Shown here: positions 32,807-43,589 of the stretch, one piece after another
How positions within the stretch are numbered: the first letter of the stretch is position 1
Layout of the letters: the number at the start of each line of letters is the position of its first letter
NCBI RefSeq assembly: GCF_905171765.1
Contig: NC_053392.1
Coordinates: 38,138,956-38,202,955 of the forward strand
From: Bufo bufo
Taxonomy: Eukaryota; Chordata; Amphibia; Anura; Bufonidae
Direction: 5' to 3'
DNA length: 64,000 nt
Translations under genes and position numbers: made by a program
Notes under the pieces: model-generated
Databases searched by the model: none
Told to the model about the DNA's origin: nothing
What the model saw: the letters and a program-made list of their open reading frames with translations, nothing else

Positions 32807-35800
32807 CTATAGTAAAGAGAAGAGAGAAGCTTTGTGTAGGTTTGTTCCCTCCATCCCCAGAGTAAGCAAAACCAGCTCTGGGGTGCATGGAAAGGAGGTT
32901 TTGCAGATTTGATTACTAAGTTTAACTATTTCAGACCACCAAGCTTCGATAGGTTCACAGGACCACCAAATATGGAAGTAAGTCCCCCTTTCCTTGAGGC
33001 ATCTCCAGCAAACATCTGGAGATCCTGGTTTGTAAAGGCAGGTCTTGTCGGGGGTTCTGTACCAGCGTAGGAGAATTTTATAACTGTTTTCTTGGATGTG
33101 AATGCATCTAGAGATCTTGCAGTTTCGGAGATCGAAAAGGTCTTCCCAAAATCTCTCTCCCAAAGGCCCAATGCAGCTGGTTTTGGACATGGGGGGAATG
33201 TCTTAAGAGACCTATATATTGTTGAAATTGCTTTGGGAGGGGGCAGCGAGTGACTTAACAGCCTCTCGAACCAGCTATCATCTCTGGGGGAGGGGGAGTA
33301 TTTTTTATGAGAAGTAGTGTTTTCGATCTAAGAAAACGAGTAGGAGTATCATTTTTGGAGGTCAATCCTAGTTTCTTGTGGAGCTCCTCTTCAGTAGGCA
33401 AACAGCCCTCTGAATCTAGAATGTTAGATAGGGGGAGCCTGGAGCACCTTAAGGAAGTAGGGCAACTTTCCCTTAATTCTTTAGGCCAAGGGCTAAAACA
33501 TCTTTAACTTGTAAGAGAGGAGAGGGGAGCGCCAAAGCCCCGCTACTTGCCGAGAACCACCTCCAGACCTTTAAAGTATTCCGGATCATGGAGTTTGGTA
33601 TCAGGCTAGGTGCTGGAGGTGGTCTGTCAGCCAGCAGGAGGGCTTGGGCAGGGATGTTGAGAAAAGTGCTCTCTAAAACAATCCATGTTTTATGAGGGGG
33701 GTTTCTAATCCAGTCAACTGCCCTGGAGAGTTGGATGGCCTGCATATAGACTTCAGGATCCGGTAAACCAATACCTCCATGAGCTCTAGGTTTGGTGAGT
33801 GTGTCAAAAGATATACGTGGGCTTTTCCCCTGCCATATATAATTGCGAATCTTCTTATTTAAGGTGATAAAATAGGTTTTGGGGATCTCAATAGGGAGAA
33901 CTTGCATCAGGTAGGTCAATCTAGGGATTACTAGAGACATAAGGATGTTCTTCCTTCCCAACCAGGACAGGTAAGGGAGATCCAAAGAGTCCAGCGGGGC
34001 AGCCATTGAAAGCAGAAGGGGTTTATAGTTTATTTTGAATAAATCAGGTAAGCAGGGGGTGAGCTTCACCCCTAGGTATGTTAGATGTAGGGTGTGCCAG
34101 TTAAATGGGGAGTTTTTCTGGAGGGATGAGAGAACAGGGGTTGAGAGGCCAACAGGAAGCACTTGGGATTTGGAGGGGTTCACTTTAAATTTAGATAGGG
34201 AGCCAAAGTGGCTAAGAGTCGAGAGGATGATGTTCATAGCTTTACAGGGGTTAGTTGTAAGAATTAGTAGATCGTCAAGTTTAAACTCACATCCTTCCAC
34301 TGATAGGCCTCTAATTTTATTTTCTTGTCTGAGGGATTGTAAGAGAGTCTCCATCACTAGGACAAAGAGGAGGGGGGAAAGTGGGCATCCCTGTCTCGTT
34401 CCGTTCCTGATTGGGAATGGAGAAGATAAGATTCCATTGACGGACACGGACGCCGAAGAGTGAGTGTACATAGAGAACACAGCATTGATATAGGGTTCAG
34501 GGATCCCAAATCTAGACAAGGTCAATTTGATGTAGGACCAGTCCACCCTGTCGAAAGCTTTTTCAGCATCCGTGCCGATCAGGACTAGTGGGATGGATTT
34601 GTGGGTAGCGTAATATAGGGCATTTAAGACTTTTGTGGTGTCTTCCTCGCGGCCCTTGACAAAGCCCACCTGATCAGGGTGAATCAAGCTGGGTAGAAGA
34701 ATCTGTAGCCTAGTGGCAAGCATTTTGGCAAACAGTTTAAGATCTACATTGAGTAGTGAGACGGGGCGGTAATTGGGGCACATTGATGGGTCCTTGCCCT
34801 CCTTTGGGATGATTGTAATAGTGGCTCTGGTCATATCAGTGGAGATGGAGTGATTCGCCATGGAGAAATTACATATGGGAAGAAGGTAGGGAAGGAAGGA
34901 ATTTCTAAAAGCCGAATAGTATGACAAAGGGAGGCCGTCAGGGCCTGGGCATTTACCCTTGGGGGAGAAATTGACAGCCAGTGTCAGCTCAGAGATCGTG
35001 AATGGTTTTGTTAGGGAGTCTCGCTGGGATATTGTAAGGGTTGGGAGTCTAAGGGTTTCCAGGAACGAGTTGATATTAGCCTCTCTTCCCTGGGAGGGAT
35101 CTGGAGGTCTAGAGGTACAGTGACTCATAATAAAGCTTGAATTTCTTCAGCTTTAAATAAAAGATCTACCTGGGGGGATTTGATGGTCTGGATGTGGCGG
35201 GATCCTCTTCTCTGTTTGATTCTCTGCATCATAAATTTTGATGCTTTGTTACCGTGGGTGAAGAACTTCTGTTGGGCAGACAGAAAATACTTAGCCGAAC
35301 GTTCATTCAGAAGGTTCTTCAATTCTGTTCTGAGAGAAGAGAGTTCCGTCAGCTGACGAGCAAGTAATGATTGTTTATGTGCTCTTTCTAGAACGTGTAT
35401 TTTTGACAACAAAGTTGTATATTTTTTTTCAGATTCCTTTTTCAGGAAGGAGCAGAGGCCAATTAACCTACCTCTGATATAAGCTTTGTGGGCATCCCAC
35501 AAAACTTGGGGGGAAATGTCTGGGGTGTGGTTGGTGGAGAAGAATTCGTCTAGGAAGGAGGAGATTTGTGATTTGTGATTGGGGTTACCCAGCAAGGACT
35601 CCTTGAACCTCAAATTGATGTTCTTACCCGACCCGGAAGCAGGATGCACATCACAGTATACTGGGGAGTGATCCAAAGGAGTCATATCACCAATCTTGGC
35701 TGAGGAACAGGATTGTAGATGTTCTCTTGAGATAAAGATGTAGTCTATCCTGCTATATGAATTATTTGCTCAGGAATAAAAAGAGTAGTCTAGTGAGTTA

Positions 35801-37314
35801 GGATTAAGTCATCGCCAGGTATTTAACACCCCTAAATTAAAAAGTTTGGTTTGTATTAATTTGAGGGCTTTTGAGGGGATAGAAGATCTCTTGGAGGAGG
35901 TGTCTATGAGGGGGTGGAGGGCCAGGTTAAAGTCACCTGCTATAATCAATATCCCTTCTCTGTAGATTTCTATAAGTGAAAAGAGGGAAGTGAGCCAAGT
36001 GACTTGGTCCTTATTTGGGGCATATACAGTACAGACCAAAAGTTTGGACACACCTTTTCATTCAAAGAGTTTTCTTTATTTTCATGACTATGAAAATTGT
36101 AGATTCACACTGAAGGCATCAAAACTATGAATTAACACATGTGGAATTATATACATAACAAACAAGTGTGAAACAACTGAAAATATGTCATATTCTAGGT
36201 TCTTCAAAGTAGACACCTTTTGCTTTGATTACTGCTTTGCACACTCTTGGCATTCTCTTGATGAGCTTCAAGAGGTAGCCCCCTGAAATGGTTTTCACTT
36301 CACAGGTGTGCCCTGTCAGGTTTAAGAAGTGGGATTTCATGCCTTATAAATGGGGTTGGGACCATCAGTTGCGTTGAGGAGAAGTCAGGTGATAGTCCTA
36401 CTGAATAAACTGTTAGAATTTGTATTATGGCAAGAAAAAAGCAGCTAAGTAAAGAAAAACGGCCATCATTACTTTAAGAAATGAAGGTCAGTCAGTCAGC
36501 CGAAAAATTGGGAAAACTTTGAAAGTAAGGGCTATTTGACCATGAAGGAGAGTGATGGGGTGCTGCGCCAGATGACCTGGCCTCCACAGTCACTGGACCT
36601 GAACCCAATCGAGATGGTTTGGGGTGAGCTGGACCACAGAGTGAAGGCAAAAGGGCCAACAAGTGCTAAGCATCTCTGGGAACTCTTTCAAGACTGTTGG
36701 AAGACCATTTCAGGGGACTACCTCTTGAAGCTCATCAAGAGAATACCAAGAGTGTGCAAAGCAGTAATCAAAGCAAAAGGTGGCTACTTTGAAGAACCTA
36801 GAATATGACATATTTTCAGTTGTTTCACACTTGTTCGTTATGTATATAATTCCACATGTGTTAATTCATAGTTTTGATGCCTTCATAGTCATGAAAATAA
36901 AGAAAACTCTTTGAATGAGAAGGTGTGTCCAAACGTTTGGTCTGTACTGTACATTGACAAGTGTGAACAAGGTCTGCCCTATTAGGCCCTTTAGGAGAAG
37001 GAATCTGCCATCAGGGTCCTGAGTGTGGGATTTATATTGGAAAGCCAGCCCTTTATGAAAACCAATACTAACCCTCTCGAGGCGGCACCACCAGCCCCAC
37101 CATGATACCAACAAGGAAATTTGGAATAGGAGAGATTCGGATAATTATCATGTTTAAAATGAGTTTCCTGTAAGAAAACTATTGAACACTTCTCCTTATT
37201 CAAAAGTGAGAGAATTTGGCATCTTTTTGATGGTGACCTCAGCCCTTTGACATTATATGAGACTATTCTAAGGTCATTCATGTTGTGTGGCGAGGGTTGA
37301 GAAAATAAATGCAT
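32807..37314 (-). pseudogene. L1 ORF2 (endonuclease / reverse transcriptase), broken
   Basis: The endonuclease starts at the Met at 37314 with SYNVKGLRSPSKR and IVFLQETHF (about 37160). It is cut by a Tc1 derivative between LVNV (36952) and YAPNKDQVTWL (36025). It resumes with AGDFNLALHPLID (about 35925), two in-frame stops (about 35760-35808) and SRIDYIFISR. Reverse transcriptase motifs: GPDGLPLSYY, TIIPKEGKDP, NYRPVSLLNVDLKLFAKM, DAEKAFDRVDW (about 34560), GTRQGCPLSPLLF and KLDDLLIL (about 34270). In the last motif the usual (F/Y)ADD reads LDD, both Asp kept. The C-terminal knuckle is CWRCLKERGTYFHIWWSC (about 32960-33020). Frameshifts lie near 35130 and in 33190-33480. Non-functional, but the domain order is complete. 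Confidence 0.9.
36027..36949 (+). mobile_element. Tc1/mariner deletion derivative, copy 1
   Basis: Ends CAGTACAGACCAAAAGTTTG and its complement CAAACGTTTGGTCTGTACTG, flanked by TA on both sides (36025-36026 and 36950-36951), as expected for Tc1/mariner. The left subterminal sequence runs to about 36470. Then the sequence jumps directly to the 3' end of the transposase: MTWPPQSLDLNPIEMVWGEL (from about 36570), which contains the third catalytic acidic residue region. Most of the transposase, including the first two Asp, is missing. The same breakpoint (GAAAGTAAGGGCTATTTGAC, 36518-36537) occurs in the copy at 59091. Confidence 0.93.
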
Positions 37315-37857
37315 AAGTTTGTCTGGCTGTGTTGGTATAACCGGTTGGCGAGAGGGGGAGGAGAGAGCCGCCCCAAGGAGAGGAAGGACCCAGCGACCAA
37401 ACAGGAAAGTGGTACCTCAATCTATTTCCAGACCACCCATGTCTGAGAACCAAAGTAAGAACATAAGAAACAATAACATATAATATGTTAACTAGGAGCG
37501 TGTGCTGAACATAGTGTAGAGAGCAGCATAACTCCCAGTGGGGGTTAAAAATTGTACAAAACATTGCTATGATGTACTTTGAGAACAAGGGAGATGGGAG
37601 GCAAGAGAACAGGAAAGGTAAGAAGAAAAGTAGTAGAAAGAGTATAAAGAGTATAAGTAATATAAGGAGGGTTATATTATAACATGGTATATCAGCCTTG
37701 TTTAAGATGAGGATCCAGGGAAGGATCAAAGGAAGATTATCAGAAGAGTGAGAAGAATGGGGGAGTGACAGGAGGAGGAGTAAGAGGGGGCAGCAGTTGG
37801 GCTTGGGATGGTGTGGCCCCAATGGAGGGGTATTAAATCAGTGAGGAGGAGATCCAC
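37315..37857 (-). other. L1 inter-ORF spacer with an open hydrophobic frame
   Basis: A 182-codon frame (37822-37274) on the LINE coding strand spans the spacer between ORF1 and ORF2 and overlaps the ORF2 start. It is rich in Leu, Ile and Phe. There is no recognisable domain. A pyrimidine-rich spacer would give such a composition by chance, so I do not call a gene. Confidence 0.4.
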
Positions 37858-38826
37858 TCATTCCCCCATTGTGAGCCTTCTGGGTGTTGATTTAGAATTT
37901 CCTCTTCTGCCCCTTTGAGGTTTAGGAGTCTGCTGTTTTTCCCAGAGCTCAAGAGGTGGGAGGTTAGGCAGATTGTCCAAGTCCTGGACTGGGTCCCAGT
38001 TCTGTATTTCTTGCGGTTCAATCCTCAGGAGCTCAAAAACTTGGTCCAAGTCATGAAACGAGGAGATATTTATTCTGCGGCCTTCTTGCATAAAAAGAAA
38101 GTCCAAAGGGGAAGGACCATCTGTATAGGACATTTTTTTTGATCTGAGCCAATCTGTTAATGGCTTCAGGGCCCTTCTCTTCCTCAGTGTTGACTGTGCC
38201 AGATCTTGGAATATGAGGATGTCTTGACCGTCCCATTTGACAAATTTAGCTTCTCTGGCCTTGGAGATGACAGCTTCCTTTACAGGGAAGTGCATAAACT
38301 TGCAAATTATATCCCTAGGAGGGGCTGTGGAGGCTGGCTTGGGCTTGAGGGCCCTGTGGGCTCTTTCCAGCAGCACTTCATGTGCGGAGTCTGGGTCCAG
38401 GAGGGAAAGGCATATTTGGACAATGGTGTTAGGTATGTCACCAGGGGTAACCGATTCTGGGATGCCCCTGAAGCGTAGATTGTTGTGCCTCCCTCTATTT
38501 TCTTGATCCTCCAAGGCATTATATAGGAACTTCATATTAGTTTGAATCGCGTGGAGGTTTTGTTTTACCGCAGTTTGGTGCTGTAAGATAGCGGTTTGTG
38601 ACTCCTCCAGTGATTCCACTCTGCGCCCTATGTGACGGACGTCCTGCTTTATCAACAAGAGGTCGGAGCTTAGAGGTTCCAAAGCAGAAGCCAGGGAGGA
38701 GGCGAGGGCTTCTCTAAGGTACGTGCGAGAAATGGGCAGAGTGTCCGCATCAATCTTACCTCCATGAGCGGTGTCAGGAGCCTCCGACTGTTTGTGGCTT
38801 GCGGTGCGCGGCGAGGTCGGCGCCAT
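37858..38826 (-). CDS. L1 ORF1 protein, intact 322 codons
   Basis: L1 ORF1 proteins are RNA-binding chaperones that coat the LINE RNA as trimers. The frame starts at MAPTSPRTASH (38826) and is open to the stop at 37858. Residues about 50-105 have heptad-like spacing (LLIKQDVRHIGRRVESLEES ... ALEDQENRGR), consistent with the trimerising coiled coil. ENRGRHNNLRFRGIPESV (about 108-125) starts the RRM-like domain, LERAHRALKPKP (about 153-164) follows, and the C-terminal domain contains REAKFVKWDGQDILIFQDL. The tail is basic. Length is typical for the family (about 300-370). It is the only undamaged transposon gene of this element. Expression is not implied. Confidence 0.88.
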   Translation of the reverse strand: MAPTSPRTASHKQSEAPDTAHGGKIDADTLPISRTYLREALASSLASALEPLSSDLLLIKQDVRHIGRRVESLEESQTAILQHQTAVKQNLHAIQTNMKFLYNALEDQENRGRHNNLRFRGIPESVTPGDIPNTIVQICLSLLDPDSAHEVLLERAHRALKPKPASTAPPRDIICKFMHFPVKEAVISKAREAKFVKWDGQDILIFQDLAQSTLRKRRALKPLTDWLRSKKMSYTDGPSPLDFLFMQEGRRINISSFHDLDQVFELLRIEPQEIQNWDPVQDLDNLPNLPPLELWEKQQTPKPQRGRRGNSKSTPRRLTMGE

Positions 38827-39828
38827 CTTGGATTCTCTCGCAGCATAAGCGGAGGCCGCTTTTTAAATGAATTTCTCCATTTCCCCTTCAGTATTTGAGG
38901 TTCTGTGTTGGTTGGATGAGTCACCAGCCTTAGAGCCTCCGATCTTCAAAATCCTGGATCGAACAGGCTGAAAACCAAGCTGTGTGGGCGATTTAATTGA
39001 CGGAGCTACTGCTGCATGCGACCAGTCAGTTCAGGCGCTAGCTCCGCCCCCATTAATTTTTATTTTTTAACCCTCAATTGACCACCTAATAAGCATTCTG
39101 TATTAAGGAATGCTATTATTTTCCCTTATAACCATGTTATAAGGAAAAATACTAACATCTACACAACACCGAACCCAAACCTGAACTTCGGTGAAGAAGT
39201 TCGGGTCTGGGTGTACCACAATCAGTTTTTTATCACATGCGTGCAAAACGCATTGCACCCGCACGATAAAAACTGAACAACGGAACGCAATCGCAGTCAA
39301 AACTGACTGCAATTGGGTACCTACTTGTGTGGGTTTGCTGCAACGCATCCGGAGGCACAGCAAGGGTTTGTATATGCCAAAAATGGTAAAATGGCACCCG
39401 ACAATTGAAAATAAGAATTTTTTCAATTTAGGGCACTAAAATTGGCACTTTTTTAAATTAAAATGGCTCTAAAATAGTCCTTGAAAAGGCTAGAGGGATG
39501 TAAAAGGCAGTAAAATGTGCTTAAGAGCATGGCAACTGCTCTGCAAACAAATTTGGATAGGGAAATAACTTAAAATGAATTACAAATTATTAACCTGCAA
39601 CTCAGAGAAGGAGGTGGATATGGAGTCGGAGGTTGAGGAGGCGGTGAATGTGGTGTTGTAGGTGGACGCAGCAATGGAGGAGGAGGAGGTAGCCAACAAT
39701 GTTTTTTTTTTTTTTTTATTGGGGTAGGTAGCCCCCAAAATATTGGGACAAATAAAAAAAAATAAAAAAAAAGAATCATTGCACTTTACTTGAGTACAAG
39801 AATGTATGTTTGATGGTGGTATAAATGT

Positions 39829-42800
39829 CTATTCTGCACAAGGTACAGACAAGTCTTGTGGGATCCATGCCTGGTTCATTTTACGCTGGGTTCACACATC
39901 AGCGTACCGAAGGAGCGCTCTGTATGCGTGATTTTATCGGGCGTACAGACGCGTCTCCGGCAACAAGCAAACGCCCTTTGTCGCGCGTTCCCGGAAGTCT
40001 ATGTATGGGAACGTGTGACAATACGCCCCAAAGAAGCTCCTGTACTTCTTGGGGCGTAGGGCGTTTTACAGCGCGTTCGTACGCGCTGTAAAACGCTCAG
40101 GTGAGAACCATTCCCATAGGGAATCATTGGTTCTTGCCTGTTGGGCGTTTTACAGAGTGTAGGAACGCGCTGTAAAATGCTCAGGTGTGAACCCAGCGTA
40201 AATGAACGTGAGCTTGTCCACGTTGGCTGTGGACTGGCGGCTGTGTCTGTCTGTAATGACACCTCCTGCTGTGCTAAATACACGTTCAGAGAGTACACTG
40301 GCTGCAGGGCAGGCCAGCACCTCCAAGTCATACAGGGCAAGCTCTGGCCATGTGGACAATTTGTAGACCCAGAAGTTGAATGGGGCAGAACCATCAGTCA
40401 GTACGTGTAGTTATGTGTACAGGAACTGTTCCACCATGTTGTTCAAATGCTGCCTCCTGCTAACACGCTCCATATCAGCAGTTCGGTCCGGTTGTTGCGG
40501 CGAGGTGACAAAGCTTTTCCACATGTCGGCCATGCTAACCCTGCCTTCTGAGGTGCTGGCGCTGACACAGATGCGTTGGCGACCTCTTCCTCCTCCCCTG
40601 CCTTCGCCTTGAGCTTCCACTTGTCCCCCGGCGTCAGTCGGGAATGCTCTCAGGAGTGCGTCTACCAGCGTGTGCCTGTAGTCGCGCATCTTCTGATCAC
40701 GCTCCAGTAAGGGAATTAAGGACGGCACATTGTCTTTGTAACAGGGATCCAGCAGGTTGGCCACCCAGTAGTCAGCACACGTTAAAATGTGGGCAACTCT
40801 GCAGTTGCGCAGGCACTGCAGCATGTAGTCGCTCATGTGTGCCAGGCTGCCCAGAGGTAAGGACAAGCTGTCCTCTGTGGGAGGCGTATCGTCATCGTCC
40901 TGTGTTTCCCCCCAGCCACGCACCAGTGATGGGCCCGAGCTCCTTTGGATGCCACTCCGCTGTGAACATGCTTCATCCCCATCCTCCTCCTCATCCTCCT
41001 CATCCTCCAGTAGTGGGCCCTGGCTGGCCAAATTTGTACCTGGCCTCTGCTGTTGCAAAAATCCTCTTTCTGAGCCACTTCTAAAAGACTGGCCTAAAAA
41101 GTGTTAGAGATGACCCCTCTTCCTCCTCCTCATCCTGGGCCACATCCTCTTCCATCATCACCCTAAGTGTTTTCTCAAGGAGACATAGAAGTGGTATTGT
41201 AACGCTGATAACGGCGTCATCGCCACTGGCCATGTTGGTGGAGTACTCGAAACAGCGCAACAGGGCACACAGGTCTCGCATGGAGGCCCAGTCATTGGTG
41301 GTGAAGTGGTGCTGTTCCACAGTGCGACTCACCCATGCTTGCTGCAGCTGAAACTCCACTATGGCCTGCTGCTGCTCGCACAGTCTCTTCAGCATGTGCA
41401 AGGTTGAGTTCCACCTGGTGGGCACGTCGCATATGAGCCGGTGAGCGGGAAGGCCAAAGTTACGCTGTAGAGCAGACAGCTGAGCGGCAGCAGGATGAAA
41501 ACGCCGGAAGCGTGCACAGACGGCCCGCACTTTATGCAGCAGCTCAGAAATGTCAGGGTAGTTGTGAATAAATTTCTGCACCACCAAATTCAGCACATGC
41601 GCCAGGCAAGGGATGTGCGTCAAACTGGTTAGTCTCAGAGCTGCAACGAGATTTCGCCCATTATCGCACACCACCAGGCCGGGCTTGAAGCTCACTGGCA
41701 GCAACCACTCGTCAGTCTGTTGTTCTATACCCCGCCACAACTCCTGCGCCTTGTGGGGTCTGTCCCCAAACACATTAGTTTCAGAACGGCCTGCTGACGT
41801 TTACCCCTGGCTGTGCTGAAGTTGGTGGTGAAGGTCTGTCGCTGACCTGATGAGGAGGTGGTAGAAGAGGAGGAGGAAGCCGAGTAGGAAGAGGAGGCAA
41901 TAGGAGGCAAAGAATGATGCCCTGCGATCCTTGGTGGCGGAAGGAAGTGCGCAAAACAGCTCTCCGCCTGGGGCCCAGCCGCCACTACATTTACCCAGTG
42001 TGCAGTTAGGGAGATATAGAGTCCCTGGCCGTGCTTACTGGTCCACGTATCTGTGGTTAGGTGGACCTTGCCACAGATGGCGTTGCACAGTGAACACTTG
42101 ATTTTATCCGATACTTGGTTGTGCAGGGAGGGCACGGCTCTCCTGGAGAAGTAGTGGCGGCTAGGAACGACGTACTGTGGGACAGCAAGCGACATGAGCT
42201 GTTTGAAGCTGTCCGTCTCCACCAGCCTGAATGACAGCATTTTAAAGGCCAGCAGTTTAGAAATGCTGGCATTCCGGGCCAGGGATCGAGGGCGGCTAGG
42301 TGGGAATTTACGCTTTCTCTCAAAGGTTTGTGAGATGGAGAGCTGAACGCTTCCGTGTGACATGGTGGAGATGCTTGGTGACAGAGGTGGTGTTGTTGGT
42401 GGCACATCCTCTGTTTGCTGGGCGGCAGGTGCCAACGTTTCTCCAGAGGTGGAGGAAGAGGCCGAGGCAGCAGCAGAAGAGGGAGCAGGAGGGGCCTGAG
42501 CCCTTTCTTGGTTTTGAAGGTGCATACTCCACTGCAGCCCGTGTCTCGCATGTAGATGCCTGGTCATGCAGGTTGTGGTAAGGTTCAGAACGTTAATGCC
42601 TCGCTTCAGGCTCTGATGGCACAGCGTGCAAACCACTCGAGTCTTGTCGTCAGCACATTGTGTGAAGAAGTGCCATGCCAGGGAACTCCTTGAAGCTGCC
42701 TTTGGTGTGCTCGGTCCCTGGTGACGGTGGCCAGTAGCAGGTGAACTTTTTTGGCGACGGCTGCTCTGCTTTTGCACCCTGCTCACGCTTTTGCTACGCT

Positions 42801-43512
42801 GTTGGCTCGGTCTCACCACTGCCTCTTCCTGCGAACTCTGAAAGTCAGTGGCACGACCTTCATTCCATGTGGGGTCTAGGACCTCATCATTCCCTGCATC
42901 GTCTTCCACCCAGTCTTCCTCCCTGACCTCCTTTTCGGTCTGCAAACTGCAGAAAGACGCAGCAGTTGGCACCTGTGTTTCGTCATCATCAGAGACGTGC
43001 TGAGGTGGTATTCCCATGTCCTCATCAGGAAACATAAGTGGTTGTGCGTCAGTGCATTCTATGTCTTCCACTTCTGGGGAAGGGCTAGGTGGATGCCCTT
43101 GGGAAACCCTGCCAGCAGAGTCTTCAAACAGCATAAGAGACTGCTGCATGACTTGAGGCTCAGACAGGATCCCCGATATGCACGGGGGTGATGTGACAGA
43201 CTGATGGACATGGGTTTCAGGCGCCACCTGTGCGCTTTCTGCAGAAGACTGGGTGGGAGATAATGTGAACTTGCTGGATCCACTGTCGGCTACCCAGTTG
43301 ACTAGCGCCTGTACTTGCTCAGGCCTTACCATCCTTAGAACGGCATTAGGCCCGACCAAATTTCGCTGTAGATTCTGGCGGCTACTGGGACCTGAGCTAG
43401 TAGGTTCAGTAGGATGTGTAGCTATAGCAGAACGGCCACGTCCTCTCCCTGCAACATAGGCTCCACCAACACCACCACCACGACCACGTCCCTTATTAGA
43501 TGTTTTCCTCAT
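39829..43512 (-). pseudogene. hAT transposase (copy A3), best preserved copy
   Basis: Start at MRKTSNKGRGRG (ATG 43512; an in-frame ATG three codons upstream at 43521 also exists, but homologues begin at MRK). One frame is open for nearly 600 codons to 41725. It covers the GRG-rich N-terminus, the acidic region, the BED finger (CTLCHQSLK at about 42625, TRHLHARH at about 42565), the first Asp block LTTDTWTSKHGQG (about 42060-42020) and a Ser-rich linker. A one-base shift near 41765 leads to the frame 41773-41081 with VVCDNGRNLVAAL. A further shift near 41090 leads to 41058-40411, then another near 40405, and the dimerisation segment (40359 to 40200). The final codons KMNQAW...PCAE lie at 39882-39829, beyond the MITE. 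Three frameshifts plus the MITE inactivate it. Confidence 0.9.
39883..40199. mobile_element. MITE inside the hAT-A3 transposase
   Basis: Ends ACGCTGGGTTCACAC and GTGTGAACCCAGCGT are inverted repeats. Inside are GC-rich dyads (GGCGTTTTACAGCGCGTTCG facing CGCGCTGTAAAACGC, about 40058-40098). It separates codons FI and KMNQAW of the transposase. Flanking bases read TTA on the left and TAA on the right. A TA duplication fits best, but the uninterrupted sequence is not known, so the superfamily (Tc1-like, Harbinger-like or other) is open. Confidence 0.85.
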
Positions 43513-43589
43513 AGTTAGCATTTACAAAGCAAAGTAAGTGGTTAAGTCTGTTAAAAATAATTAACCGCCAATATAAACCCTGATGTAGG

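Larger units (their letters stand above)
32336..39052 (-). mobile_element. L1-clade LINE, nearly full length
   Basis: Minus-strand LINE with ORF1, an inter-ORF spacer, ORF2 (endonuclease, reverse transcriptase, C-terminal zinc knuckle) and a 3' UTR ending near 32336. The borders carry similar T-rich sequences, TTAATTTATTTTTTT at 32321-32335 and TTAATTTTTATTTTTT at about 39053, a plausible target-site duplication. A Tc1 derivative (36027-36949) is inserted in the endonuclease codons. The element is decayed, but ORF1 is intact. Confidence 0.88.
31690..39330. mobile_element. Foldback element split by an L1 insertion
   Basis: Left part 31690-32335 and right part 39053-39330 belong together. 31980-32075 (TATTATTTTCCC ... 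CAATTGAGGGTTAAAAAA) is the reverse complement of 39056-39145. In the middle, 32081-32312 is a nearly perfect palindrome with its centre near 32197. The outer parts contain GCGGGTGCAATGCGT and its complement (31714 and about 39250). The L1 inserted in the T-rich right side of the central palindrome. No transposase is encoded. Confidence 0.75.

Noticed and set aside
37274..37822. 182-codon hydrophobic frame between L1 ORF1 and ORF2 as a third LINE protein
   Set aside because: The spacer is pyrimidine-rich on that strand, which favours long Leu/Phe/Ser frames; no domain visible and no comparison available here.
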